Shown: positions 8,555 through 17,647 of the stretch, piece by piece
How the letters are laid out: every line of letters starts with the position of its first letter
Numbering within the stretch: position 1 is the first letter of the stretch
Assembly (NCBI GenBank): GCA_029907515.1
Contig: JARYLT010000017.1
Location: forward strand, 1 to 38,019
Length of the DNA stretch: 38,019 nucleotides
Direction of reading: 5' to 3'
DNA from: Spirochaetota bacterium
GTDB taxonomy: Bacteria; Spirochaetota; UBA4802; UB4802
The notes under the pieces: generated by a model
Database searches by the model: none
What the model was told of the DNA's origin: nothing
What the model saw: only the letters and a program-made list of their open reading frames with translations
Made by a program: the position numbers and the translations under genes

Positions 8555-9526
8555 ATGGCTGAAAATATCCATGATAAAGGGTATAAGTATTTATTTTCCA
8601 ATCCATTAATGGTGAAAGAACTGTTGGAATCATTTGTCTACATGGATTGGGTTAAAGAAGTTGATTTTACTCAGGCTGAAACTATCGATAAAACGTATGT
8701 AAATGATTACTATAGAGAATATGAAGCAGATATTATCTATAAATTGCGTTTTAAAAATACTGATATGTATATCTATCTATTGATTGAATTCCAATCCACT
8801 GTAGACAAATTTATAGCATTCAGGATGTTACAATATATTGTAGAATTATACCGGGAATTGATATATTCTCACAATGTTAAAAAATTGCCTGTTGTATTCC
8901 CTATTATGATATATAATGGTGATAAAGTATGGAAAGCACCACTAACACTTGAAGAATTGATTGATATTCCAGAAATATTACATGAATGCTTACAGTATGT
9001 CCCCAGGTTCAGGTATTATCCATTAATTGAAAATGAACTTGATCCTGTAATTCTTCAAAAGATGATGAATGTGATATCTACTGTGTTTTTGTTGGAAACA
9101 GGTGATGATGCAATATTTTATAAAACTATTGACAGGATTAAAGATTTGGTGCAAATTTATACAGAGAAAGGCGAATTTTTGCTTATACGTTCATTATTAT
9201 ACTGGTTATTACATTATTTGCAATCACACGGTATTGTAGATGGTGATGAGAAAATATCTGAAAATTTGATAAAAACTCCTCAGGAGGCAACCTCAATGTT
9301 AGCACAAACATTAAAAAAGATAAAATCAGATTTAATAAAAGAAGGATTTAATAAAGGGATTGAAAAAGGAATTCAAAAAGGAATTAAACAGGGCAAGTTG
9401 ATAGGAAAGCATGAAGAAAGAATTGCTATTGCACGCAATTTATTGAAAAGCGGAATCGATGATAAAACAATTATCAAAATAACTAAATTAACAAAAGACC
9501 AGTTGAAAGAGCTAAAAAATAGGTAA
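8555..9526 (+). CDS. Rpn-family recombination-promoting nuclease / putative transposase (PD-(D/E)XK)
   Basis: The 323-residue protein begins with HDKGYKYLFSNP, the usual opening of the Rpn/PDDEXK-2 family. A PD-(D/E)XK core is visible: D59 in EYEADIIYKL and the ExQ pair E78 and Q80 in LIEFQS. The C-terminus has the family's glycine-lysine repeat (GIEKGIQKGIKQGKLIGK) and a short helical tail with a DDKTI-type motif. Rpn proteins of E. coli are DNA endonucleases that raise RecA-independent recombination. No terminal inverted repeats are visible, so it is not a demonstrable insertion sequence. A GAGGT ribosome-binding site precedes the ATG. Its stop lies three bases from the convergent dus stop. 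Confidence 0.85.
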   Translation: MAENIHDKGYKYLFSNPLMVKELLESFVYMDWVKEVDFTQAETIDKTYVNDYYREYEADIIYKLRFKNTDMYIYLLIEFQSTVDKFIAFRMLQYIVELYRELIYSHNVKKLPVVFPIMIYNGDKVWKAPLTLEELIDIPEILHECLQYVPRFRYYPLIENELDPVILQKMMNVISTVFLLETGDDAIFYKTIDRIKDLVQIYTEKGEFLLIRSLLYWLLHYLQSHGIVDGDEKISENLIKTPQEATSMLAQTLKKIKSDLIKEGFNKGIEKGIQKGIKQGKLIGKHEERIAIARNLLKSGIDDKTIIKITKLTKDQLKELKNR

Positions 9527-9529
9527 CCA

Positions 9530-10507
9530 TTATACAATGTTTATTCTTTCTTCCTCATTTCGTTTAAAATAATTTCTTATAAGTACAATCATATCGTTTA
9601 TTTCGTTACATTGTCGTATTGATGAAAACAATGTGTGGCCAAATTTTACATTTTTGTGATAATATGCACAAAAACGGTGTGCCCTGCTTTTGTGAAGCTT
9701 CTGCGGAAGCATTACCTGTATATTTTGTAATACGTCTATCCACATTTCTTCAATATTAAGCGATAGCGACAGCGATTGTTGCCGCAATGCAGCTTCACAC
9801 TGTGCAAATATCCATGGTTTCTGTACCGCTGCTCTGCCAATCATGATGCCATCACAATGGGTTTGCTGTAAACGATGTAGTGCTGATGCTGGTTCACTGA
9901 TATCGCCATTGCCAATAACAGGGATGTTTACCTCAGTTACTATCGCCTCAATGATATCCCAGCGAGCTTTGCGTGTAAATCCCCATTTTGCAGCACGTGG
10001 ATGAATAATGACTGCATCCACACCTTCATCCTGCAGCATACTAACAAATTGACGTAAGAATTGAAGGTTAACATCATGAAAGCCAGCACGCATCTTAACA
10101 GTAAGAAGGCCGTAAACGTTTTTTCTGCAAGCGACAATAACTGACTTTGCCAGGTGGAAATTGCAAAGAAGACTGGCACCAGCGCCAGTTTTAAGAATAT
10201 GCGGTGCAGAGCATGCCATGTTTATATTAATGCCATCACATCCGTAATCCTGTAAAATTGTTGCAGCGTTGGCCATAATGTCAGGATTATTCCCAACCAG
10301 CTGGTAAAAAAAAGGATTGTCAAAATCATAGCGCTGTATTAAAGGCTCGTTATGGGGTGCTTTTGCATGTATAGCACCACTTGCAAGCATCTCAGAATAC
10401 AGAACAACGTTATCAGTAAAATTTTTGACAACCTTACGCAGCGCTGGTGTGGTAAGCTCTGCCATGGGCGCTAAATGCAGTGTGTGATGTGTGCCATTAA
10501 TAACCAT
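9530..10507 (-). CDS. dus: tRNA-dihydrouridine synthase
   Basis: The FMN enzyme reduces specific uridines in the tRNA D-loop. The 325-residue product has LAPMAELTTPALRK at the start of the TIM barrel, the catalytic cysteine C99 in NINMACSAPHI, the VKMRAGF segment with K138, IIHPRAAKWGF, IGNGDI and IMIGRAAVQKPWIF, which bind flavin and substrate. NMACS replaces the common NMGCP, but the cysteine is kept. The subclass (A, B or C) cannot be set with certainty. One copy of ACTATCGC lies inside at 9939. Confidence 0.93.
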   Translation of the reverse strand: MVINGTHHTLHLAPMAELTTPALRKVVKNFTDNVVLYSEMLASGAIHAKAPHNEPLIQRYDFDNPFFYQLVGNNPDIMANAATILQDYGCDGININMACSAPHILKTGAGASLLCNFHLAKSVIVACRKNVYGLLTVKMRAGFHDVNLQFLRQFVSMLQDEGVDAVIIHPRAAKWGFTRKARWDIIEAIVTEVNIPVIGNGDISEPASALHRLQQTHCDGIMIGRAAVQKPWIFAQCEAALRQQSLSLSLNIEEMWIDVLQNIQVMLPQKLHKSRAHRFCAYYHKNVKFGHTLFSSIRQCNEINDMIVLIRNYFKRNEEERINIV

Positions 10508-10528
10508 AGTATATAAAGCATGTTGTTT

Positions 10529-11455
10529 TTATCTTCGCCAGCGTTCGTCGTATTTGTTTAGTAGCAAGCTTAACAACAAACTAACGAACATAATTAAAAT
10601 TGCGAAAAACCCATATGAGATGTACCACGGTATCCCCTGGGTCATCATTGAGTATTCTGACATGCCAAAAATACCAGCTATTAAATTTAAAGGTAGAAAT
10701 ATTACATTTATCTTTGTTAGATTTTTAATAAGAATATTCATGTTGTTGTTCACAATGCTTCCACGGGCATCCATAAGACCAGCAAAAACTTCTGTATAAA
10801 TTTCTGCCTGCTTTTTTGCCTGGTGGTGGTCAATGATAATATCATTTAAGAAATCAAAATTAACACGCTGATTATTAGTAATAAGATATGACCGTAATTT
10901 TTCAAGGGAAGTAATGTTGGTATCTATTGCATGCAGGTAGTATATTAACTTTTCGCTGAGATTAAACATTTGCACTAAATGTTTTGTTTCAATGGATTTA
11001 TTAATTTTATTCTGAATTTCCTTTGAAATCATTTTAATGATTTTTAGATGTTCAGTAAAATGTTTTATTGTATGGTGTTGAAAATGAAACAGTACATCAA
11101 AAAGTGATTCGATCTGATTGTGTACTTTTTCGTGAATATATGTTAAAGTTTCAGGACTGATGATAATCATTGTACTGTCTTTTATGAAGAAGCCTATAGT
11201 TATAACGTTAAGGGATGAAAGTTCATTTATTGTCATAGATGTTGGAATTTTCCAGATTAAAACAAGATAATCTTTTTCAATTTCAAATCGTGACAGCTCT
11301 TCAGTATCCAGAGCTGAATAGAGTGAATGAATATCTATTGAGTAATTAAGGGCTATAGTATTTATTTCTTCATCATCGGGGTTTGAATATATTAATATAG
11401 TACCATCAAATTTCTTTACCAATGAATCTTTAGTAAATTCATATTGTTCTAACAT
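10529..11455 (-). CDS. corA: CorA-family divalent metal ion transporter with variant GMN motif
   Basis: The 308-residue protein has a large cytoplasmic alpha/beta N-domain (1 to about 245), long helices, and two C-terminal membrane segments (about 248-268 and 278-299) ending in a basic tail, the CorA topology. The pore signature normally reads GMN, but here it is G264-M265-S266 in FGMSEYSM. The asparagine is central to hydrated Mg selectivity in CorA, so substrate or selectivity may differ, as in divergent CorA-like or ZntB-like proteins. A strong AGGAGGT ribosome-binding site precedes the ATG. The dus start is 21 bases downstream of its stop, so the two may share a transcript. Confidence 0.88.
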   Translation of the reverse strand: MLEQYEFTKDSLVKKFDGTILIYSNPDDEEINTIALNYSIDIHSLYSALDTEELSRFEIEKDYLVLIWKIPTSMTINELSSLNVITIGFFIKDSTMIIISPETLTYIHEKVHNQIESLFDVLFHFQHHTIKHFTEHLKIIKMISKEIQNKINKSIETKHLVQMFNLSEKLIYYLHAIDTNITSLEKLRSYLITNNQRVNFDFLNDIIIDHHQAKKQAEIYTEVFAGLMDARGSIVNNNMNILIKNLTKINVIFLPLNLIAGIFGMSEYSMMTQGIPWYISYGFFAILIMFVSLLLSLLLNKYDERWRR

Positions 11456-11834
11456 ATTGGTTACCTCCTACAATAGTATTTTATCAACAGTATTTTATAA
11501 ACATAATCCCAGGTTTTTCCTGAAATCTATTATTAACATTATATCCTGAATCACGTTCAGGATGGCTTTAAAATGATGTAATTCTGGAATTGACACGAAT
11601 CATTTCATTCATTAAATGTAAAATTCTGAATCATTTTTAAAACTCGATACAGGTTACTATTCAGAATCACTCTGTCTCTGCAATTACAAAATTCTTGACT
11701 TGCCATTATTGATGGTGGCTATAGTAATAGCTTATGATAATGTGTAAATATATAGTGATATGTCAAATGAATAATGATTTGTATTTTAGCCACGACTACA
11801 TGGAATTATTAGTCATACACAGAGTTATACTTGC
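11456..11834. other. Intergenic region with short hairpins and a possible promoter
   Basis: These 379 bases between divergent genes hold no convincing frame. TCCTGAA and TTCAGGA at 11544-11562 form a perfect 7-bp stem around a 5-base loop. Further CTGAATCA or TTCAGAATCA fragments at about 11625-11670 look like decayed copies of the same palindrome. A TTGACT at 11695 followed 19 bases later by TATAGT at 11720 is a candidate promoter for the THEP1 gene; the spacing is longer than ideal. Confidence 0.4.
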
Positions 11835-12371
11835 ATGAATATGAAGAAGAATATATTTTTAACTGGTGCGCCTTCATCAGGCAAAACAACTGTGATAAAA
11901 AAAGTTATAGCAATGCTGCCGTATTCAGCCAATGGTTTTTATACTGAAGAAGAAAGAGTGGAAGGCAGGCGCACTGGTTTTGTATTGCATACGCTTGATG
12001 GCAAAACAGGGTATTTAGCACATCAGGATATTGCCTCACCATATCATATACGGCGGTATGGTGTGGATATACATAATGTTGAGACAATTGCTGTCCCGTC
12101 AATCATTCCAAAAGGCAATACAATTATTATACTGGACGAAATTGGTAAGATGGAATGTTTTTCAGAAACATTTAAAGAAACAGCACTAAAAGCACTTGAT
12201 AGCCCAAATATTGTTATTGGTACCATAACATTGGGTGGGGACGAATTCATTCAAGCTATAAAGCAGCGTGATGATATGGAAATACATGAAGTAACATTGG
12301 AAAACAGAGACATATTGCCTGATATCATTGTTCAAAAGGTTAAAAATCTTATGATAAATAGTGATGAATAA
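11835..12371 (+). CDS. THEP1-type nucleoside-triphosphatase
   Basis: The 178-residue P-loop protein matches the THEP1 (COG1618) family of small NTPases with low, broad NTP hydrolysis in vitro; the cellular role is unknown. Walker A is GAPSSGKT at 11-18. The family's Walker B reads IIILDEIGKMEC with D101 and E102. FYTEE and RRTGFVL in between are also typical. A start two codons later (MKKN) is equally plausible. It stands alone, and a hairpin at 12441-12467 may end its transcript. Confidence 0.9.
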   Translation: MNMKKNIFLTGAPSSGKTTVIKKVIAMLPYSANGFYTEEERVEGRRTGFVLHTLDGKTGYLAHQDIASPYHIRRYGVDIHNVETIAVPSIIPKGNTIIILDEIGKMECFSETFKETALKALDSPNIVIGTITLGGDEFIQAIKQRDDMEIHEVTLENRDILPDIIVQKVKNLMINSDE

Positions 12372-12440
12372 TCTTTTATCACTTCATATTAATTTTAATG
12401 TAAATTTATTGATTATGTAAAATTCGTAAATAAAAATTTC

Positions 12441-12467
12441 AATCCTGTTGCTTAATAAAGCAGGATT
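12441..12467 (+). terminator. Possible rho-independent terminator after the THEP1 gene
   Basis: AATCCTG and CAGGATT form a 7-bp stem, extendable with a bulge through TTGCTT/AAG, followed by a short mixed TTTTATA run rather than a clean T-tract. It is a weak candidate. Confidence 0.4.
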
Positions 12468-12543
12468 TTATAGGACTTTGTTTCTAATATTTTTTCAAAT
12501 AATTGTTTACAAATTCTATTATAGTAATGTAATTATATGATCA

Positions 12544-13488
12544 ATGGTTCGTAAAAAAGATAACAACTTCCCCAACCCTGAAGGCAAGATCAACGTATTG
12601 AAGCGCTACCTTCATATACTGGCGCTTCTGCAATCACCACCTGGAACCAACGAAACCTGGAATGCAGCAAGACTTGCACAGTTACTATCGCTTGAAGAAG
12701 ATGAAAAAGACATTAGCGACAGCCATGTCCGAAAATACATCAAAGACCATATAGAAAATGAGTTAGGAATAAGTGTTGACCGTACACAGGGCGGACTCAT
12801 AACAGCACTTGCAGAAGACCTTGATCCTGACATGCAGCTTGAAATTGCGCGGGTATATAGCGACTTTGTGGTAAAGGACTCAACGCGTGATATGATATTG
12901 CAAAAATTTATTGCAGCAAATCCTGATCGGGCACTATGGACATTGGCACGCATCTATTTTGCAGCGCTTGAGAAACGCATGATACAATGTAGCTACAAAA
13001 CCAATGAAGGGCAGTTACTAACTGGCTGGAAACTGTGTCCCTGTTATTTTATATTTCGTAACAACAATCTGTATCTTATAGTGTATGATGTAGATATGAA
13101 AAAATACCTTCCGCTTGTTGCTGAGCGCATACAGAATATTGTGGTATGTGATAAAAAACATGATATTAGCTGGGAAGTCCCTGATGTTGATGAGTTATTT
13201 GCAACGTCACTGAGCGCATTTATTGATAACACCAATATAGTGGAAGTTACCATTCGCTATTCACAGGTTGTAAAAACAATCATTGAAAATATTATTGCCT
13301 CGTTACAGCCTGCAATACAAAAGGAGCCCAATAACTGGCACAGAGCAACATTTACCATAAGCGATTATCTTTACCTGTGCAAACAGCTTGTGCTGTATGG
13401 AAGAGAAGTAGAGATAGTAAGCCCACACAAGGTACGACAGGCCATGATACACATGCTTAAGGAAAGCTTAAGCGTGTATGAACAATAA
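12544..13488 (+). CDS. WYL-domain transcriptional regulator
   Basis: The 314-residue protein has an N-terminal winged-helix-like region (about 17-88), a WYL domain (about 135-205) and a C-terminal WCX-like extension (about 232-312, with VEIVSPHKVRQAMIHML). The WYL core is recognisable from RMIQCSYK, GWKLCPCYFIFRNNN and LYLIVYD; the eponymous W-Y-L becomes L-Y-L. WYL regulators sense nucleic acids or nucleotides and often control defence genes (BrxR, CapW). There is no clear Shine-Dalgarno sequence before the ATG, and an AT-rich TATAGT lies about 20 bases upstream, so a very short leader is possible. It precedes the double-AAA+ gene by 168 bases on the same strand and probably controls it. Confidence 0.85.
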   Translation: MVRKKDNNFPNPEGKINVLKRYLHILALLQSPPGTNETWNAARLAQLLSLEEDEKDISDSHVRKYIKDHIENELGISVDRTQGGLITALAEDLDPDMQLEIARVYSDFVVKDSTRDMILQKFIAANPDRALWTLARIYFAALEKRMIQCSYKTNEGQLLTGWKLCPCYFIFRNNNLYLIVYDVDMKKYLPLVAERIQNIVVCDKKHDISWEVPDVDELFATSLSAFIDNTNIVEVTIRYSQVVKTIIENIIASLQPAIQKEPNNWHRATFTISDYLYLCKQLVLYGREVEIVSPHKVRQAMIHMLKESLSVYEQ

Positions 13489-13656
13489 ACATCGCAAGTC
13501 AGTTGCTACCTTTTTTACTATGCTTATAGTATTTTACCAATAAATAACCTGCCATACGTAGTCTAAATGTAGTAGCGATAGTTACTCATAAAGGATCTAT
13601 CTTCAACAACCACGGTGTTAACAAAGTACCCTATATTACCATTACAGGAGGTAGCT

Positions 13657-15894
13657 ATGCCTTTACCAAAATCATATCGACGTCACCATAGACTTTTTCA
13701 CAGAGCACCACAGCCAGGACTGGATGCTTCAATACGTAAAGAGATAATGGAATACACAATGAATTTGCTGCAGCATTTAGAACCAAACGAACGCTTGCTA
13801 ACACTGTGTATGGAATGTTTAAGTATTACAAGCCGTAGAGAGATAGTAGAATCACTGTTTTCTGAAAAAGAAAAGAAAAACCGTAATGAATTTGGTCCAA
13901 ATTATTATGAAGATGCATTAGGGAGCTTGCATAATCCTTCAGACTTAGCTTCTACAATTATGCGGATTGTACTGAGTACTGTGCAAAAGAAAAAATGGGA
14001 TACAGTACGTTACAAGATTTTTATGTTAATAAAAAAAGAATATGAAACTATTGCACAGTATAAACATGAATTAGATGAGCGCTTATCTAAATTGGCGGCA
14101 TTTTTTTCACTCACTGGCATTGATTGCACTATTATGAAGCTATGGGCTATAGCTATTTCAATACCAAACAGCCCGTTAAAAGAACTGTTGTCTGAAGTTA
14201 ATTACAGTGAATTGCAAAAACGCATTGCTATTGCTACAGGATTGCCGCTTGCTGCTGTTAGAATGTCCCTATCAAAAAAAGGGCTTTTATATACCTCTCG
14301 CATCATTGAGTCTATAAATCCTGATGGTTATGAACATATAGTGCTGTCGGATGAAATAATTGAATTTTTGAATGATGTTGCAAGTGAAGATTTGCTTGAG
14401 AAATATGTTAAATTAGATACTGAGCCGACTATACCATTACAGGACTTCAGTGTATCAGATGATGATACATCTATAGTAACGAGTTTATTAAAAAGCAAAC
14501 AACCCTGCAATATCCTTTTATATGGATTCCCGGGAACAGGTAAAACCCAGTTTGCACGGAGCATAGCTACGCATAGTGGCCGTAAAGTCTTTATGCTTGT
14601 CTATAGCAGTGGACGCGAAAGTACCAGGCATGAAAGCATAAGTTCGCGTCTTATGGCTGTAACCATTGCTATGAAGATAGCTGAAAAAAATGATGCAATT
14701 CTGATTATAGATGAAGCAGATGAGCTTCTTAATACACAATCGTTTTTTCCACTTTTTTCTTTTGATTCAGGCAATAAAGGCAGGATTAATGATTTGCTTG
14801 ATACCAGTAATGCGCAGTGTATCTGGATAACTAATTCTATATATGGAATATCATCGTCAACATTGCGCCGTTTCAACTACAGCATAACGTTTAAGCACTT
14901 CACTTCTGCACAGCGTATTGTCCTATGGCAAAGAATACTTAAACACAGTGAGCTTGAAAAATATTTCACCAGTGAGATAATCCATGAACTATCGCATAAA
15001 TATGCCGTTAATGCTGCGGGAATTGCAAGTAGCATCAAAGCAGTTGAAACAATGTTTACACACAAGACTATATCGGAAGACAAAATAGTTCCCGTGATTG
15101 AAAAGCTATTACAACGTCACCTTAAGCTTTCTGGCAACATGAATATAGAAAAGCTTAATCCATTAACCCCACAGTATGATCTGACATTCTGCAATACTGA
15201 TACCAATCTTGATGGAGTTGTAAAGGCTGTCAGGCGATATTATTCTGGGCAATGCAATGTTACAAACATTTCTATTCTGCTATGGGGACCATCAGGTACA
15301 GGAAAGACTGAGTTTGTCAAATATCTTGCAAAGGAGGTAGGAAAAGAGCTTATCATAAAGCGTGCATCAGATTTAATAGACAAGTATGTGGGGGAAACCG
15401 AAAAACTTATGCGCCAGGCCTTTGAAGAAGCGCACGAAAAAAATGCACTGCTATTTATTGATGAGGCTGACACATTTTTTGCAAGCCGCGAGCATGCACA
15501 GCGTTCCTGGGAAATTTCTTTTGTCAATGAGATGTTAGTTCAAATGGAAAATTTTACAGGGGTTTTTATTTGTTCAACTAATATGCTTGAGCTTTTAGAC
15601 AGTGCTGTTATGCGTCGTTTTTCATTTAAAATTAAGTTTAACCCTGTAAAAGCTGACATGCGTGTTAAAATGTATGAGCGTTATTTTGTAGGCGATAGCA
15701 ACCAGCTGTCTTTGCCGCAAAAGAAAAGAATTGCAGGCCTTGAAGGGTTAACGCCAGGACATGTCAAAGCCGTGCATCAGAAAATCGTGATGATGGATGA
15801 GTTAAACAACCACGATGTCATCATAGATGCCCTTGAAAAAGAAGTACAGTATATGATGAAAAATAAAAACTCCAAAACAGGCTTTTCTATATAA
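13657..15894 (+). CDS. Double AAA+ domain ATPase (COG0464/Cdc48-like architecture)
   Basis: The 745-residue protein starts at the ATG at 13657, which has a perfect AGGAGGT site; the frame opens earlier at a GTG (13615) with no such site. About 270 N-terminal helical residues match nothing I recognise. The first AAA+ module has Walker A GFPGTGKT (290-297), Walker B IIDEAD (about 350-355) and an LRRF sensor or finger segment. The second has GPSGTGKT (544-551), pore-loop-like KYVGETEKL, Walker B FIDEAD (600-605) and RRF near 653-655. Both sites look competent. Tandem AAA+ rings unfold or remodel proteins. No protease or transmembrane domain is present. It is followed after 28 bases by the HTH-coiled-coil gene, so the two form an operon. 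Confidence 0.88.
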   Translation: MPLPKSYRRHHRLFHRAPQPGLDASIRKEIMEYTMNLLQHLEPNERLLTLCMECLSITSRREIVESLFSEKEKKNRNEFGPNYYEDALGSLHNPSDLASTIMRIVLSTVQKKKWDTVRYKIFMLIKKEYETIAQYKHELDERLSKLAAFFSLTGIDCTIMKLWAIAISIPNSPLKELLSEVNYSELQKRIAIATGLPLAAVRMSLSKKGLLYTSRIIESINPDGYEHIVLSDEIIEFLNDVASEDLLEKYVKLDTEPTIPLQDFSVSDDDTSIVTSLLKSKQPCNILLYGFPGTGKTQFARSIATHSGRKVFMLVYSSGRESTRHESISSRLMAVTIAMKIAEKNDAILIIDEADELLNTQSFFPLFSFDSGNKGRINDLLDTSNAQCIWITNSIYGISSSTLRRFNYSITFKHFTSAQRIVLWQRILKHSELEKYFTSEIIHELSHKYAVNAAGIASSIKAVETMFTHKTISEDKIVPVIEKLLQRHLKLSGNMNIEKLNPLTPQYDLTFCNTDTNLDGVVKAVRRYYSGQCNVTNISILLWGPSGTGKTEFVKYLAKEVGKELIIKRASDLIDKYVGETEKLMRQAFEEAHEKNALLFIDEADTFFASREHAQRSWEISFVNEMLVQMENFTGVFICSTNMLELLDSAVMRRFSFKIKFNPVKADMRVKMYERYFVGDSNQLSLPQKKRIAGLEGLTPGHVKAVHQKIVMMDELNNHDVIIDALEKEVQYMMKNKNSKTGFSI

Positions 15895-15922
15895 GGAAAT
15901 TTTATATCAAAAGGAGAAAACC

Positions 15923-16642
15923 ATGTACGCAATACATAGATTTTTACAGGAAACAATGAAACAAAAGAAAATATCCAAAAAAGAATTAGCGCAGCGTTTA
16001 GGATATAACAATATATCAAAAGGTATAAGACGCATTGATGAATTTTTAGAGAAGGCAACACTCAATGAATATATCGTATCTAATCTACATAGTGCACTTG
16101 ATGAACCAAAGGAAAAGATACTTGAAAAGTTAGAAGAAACAAAAGAAGAGATTGTACGTGAAATACAAAAGCAGGAAGAGGAAAAAAGGCAAAAACAAGA
16201 AGAAGAGCGCAAAAACTTTAAACCTTTTTTATACTGTGTAACAGAAGATCCAAAACCTTCGCCAATTTTTATTTGTGCAATTACACAATCATTTTTGTTG
16301 AAAAAGGTTGACCTGCCCATCACTTTCAATGAGCTATCGATAGAAGCAAAACAAAAAGCTATAAAGGATGCAATAAAAGAGCATCATAGTTTTGTAGAGC
16401 AAAGATGGCATGGGAGGATTCCTGCCTATGGGAAGATTTTAGCCTATACACTTGTTGTAGAGTATGATTATAATGAAGAAGATTTGCCAGTATATGCCAT
16501 TGATGGAAGTATTATAGAAAATCCCCCACGCTTTTATCAGGACATTGAATTAGGAGTGGCGTATATTGGAATACAGAAGAAGAAAGATATAACATGGTTT
16601 TTTAAAAATGTTGAAATTGTTATAGAAAAAATTCAGCGATAA
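15923..16642 (+). CDS. HTH / coiled-coil protein of unknown function, partner of the AAA+ ATPase
   Basis: The 239-residue product begins with a Cro/CI-like helix-turn-helix (about 1-58; KKISKKELAQRLGY). A highly charged Glu/Lys/Gln coiled coil follows (about 62-98), then a compact C-terminal domain of about 140 residues (RWHGRIPAYGK, LVVEYDYNEEDLP) that I do not recognise. An AAAGGAG site precedes the ATG. It lies 28 bases after the AAA+ gene and is almost certainly cotranscribed. The layout suggests a DNA- or target-recognising adaptor that oligomerises through the coiled coil and feeds the ATPase, but this is inference from architecture only. Confidence 0.75.
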   Translation: MYAIHRFLQETMKQKKISKKELAQRLGYNNISKGIRRIDEFLEKATLNEYIVSNLHSALDEPKEKILEKLEETKEEIVREIQKQEEEKRQKQEEERKNFKPFLYCVTEDPKPSPIFICAITQSFLLKKVDLPITFNELSIEAKQKAIKDAIKEHHSFVEQRWHGRIPAYGKILAYTLVVEYDYNEEDLPVYAIDGSIIENPPRFYQDIELGVAYIGIQKKKDITWFFKNVEIVIEKIQR

Positions 16643-16754
16643 ATACCAAAACACACTAAATTACTTATTTTATTAAATCTACCTTTCTACATTTTACTTG
16701 ACTAAATCTGTACAATAGGACAATAACGGCACAATATATATTGGCGAGGTACTA

Positions 16755-17216
16755 ATGATAAAATACATAATCCCGCTATTACTTGTTGTATGTGCTGGCT
16801 GCACACAGTATGTTGATGTGGGTGATGTTGAGTTTTCAGTACAGGTGGTTTTCCAGCAAAATGTACCTGTATTTGCCACTACCTATACCATAACCCTATT
16901 AAACACCAGTATAAATAAAGTTGTAAAAAACTACACGGCAACAGTGGCGATAGTTACTGAAGATAAGCATACTCTTAAGCAATTAACAGTTGCTGCTGAT
17001 AAACTTTTGCCAAAGCAAGTACAACAGATAACCATTACACAGAATGAATCTGAAGAAGCAATTAAACCACTATTCAATGAATTGGAGATAGATATTAATG
17101 AAGTAATAAAGCAGCAGGAAGCAGCTTTGGTATTGCCCGAGGGTATGGTAAAAGTGGAAAAAGCACACTATGAAACCGTTGATATCGTAACATATTTACA
17201 AGAGGTTGGACAATGA
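16755..17216 (+). CDS. Putative lipoprotein
   Basis: The 153-residue protein has a signal sequence with a lipobox-like VCAGC, predicting lipidation at C16 and export to the cell envelope. The remainder alternates beta strands (FSVQVVF, YTITLLNTS, TATVAIVT) like an immunoglobulin-type or FxLYD-like domain, with no recognised family. A GCGAGGT site precedes the ATG. The stop overlaps the next start by four bases (ATGA), so the two products are coupled and probably work together. Confidence 0.65.
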   Translation: MIKYIIPLLLVVCAGCTQYVDVGDVEFSVQVVFQQNVPVFATTYTITLLNTSINKVVKNYTATVAIVTEDKHTLKQLTVAADKLLPKQVQQITITQNESEEAIKPLFNELEIDINEVIKQQEAALVLPEGMVKVEKAHYETVDIVTYLQEVGQ

Positions 17217-17644
17217 AATTTGATGATAGCAAAATATATTTTTATTTTTCAATAGCAGTACTGGTTGCAGGAATTTTGTTTGGATTACCGGGTATCTATT
17301 CAAAAATGGTAACTGAACCAGCAATAGAAAAGCTTTTAGTACAGAATACCGATAGCCAGAAATTAAAACAGGCTTATATTATGCTGCGCAATCCACACAT
17401 TTTTGCAGGATATGACCGTTATGATGAAGCAGGAGCAGGCATTGAGTATATTTTGAAAGAGTTTGATAACCGCGTAGCCCAGCAAAAAGAATTTACTTCT
17501 AATGATGCCATGTATCTTGAACTGTTGCTTTTACGTCGTCAGCAGGGAAGTGATCTTTCTATAAAAACCATGATATATTTTATATTGCTTTCATTATTGG
17601 GTGTTACAGCACTTGCTATAGAAAAACATGTAAATAAAAAATAA
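17213..17644 (+). CDS. Small protein with two membrane segments, unknown function
   Basis: The 143-residue product has a hydrophobic segment at about 8-30 and another at about 118-137. Between them lies a soluble stretch of some 85 residues, presumably extracytoplasmic if the N-terminus is inside. It is coupled to the lipoprotein gene by a four-base overlap, suggesting a membrane-anchored lipoprotein complex. I do not recognise the family. Its stop lies three bases from the convergent sufB stop. Confidence 0.6.
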   Translation: MKFDDSKIYFYFSIAVLVAGILFGLPGIYSKMVTEPAIEKLLVQNTDSQKLKQAYIMLRNPHIFAGYDRYDEAGAGIEYILKEFDNRVAQQKEFTSNDAMYLELLLLRRQQGSDLSIKTMIYFILLSLLGVTALAIEKHVNKK

Positions 17645-17647
17645 CTA

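Noticed and set aside
8555-9526. Complete insertion sequence around the Rpn-like gene
   Set aside because: No terminal inverted repeats or target-site duplication are visible; the gene has its own ribosome-binding site and ordinary neighbours.
13615-13656. Longer N-terminus of the double-AAA+ protein from a GTG
   Set aside because: The extension has no ribosome-binding site and itself contains the AGGAGGT site of the ATG at 13657.
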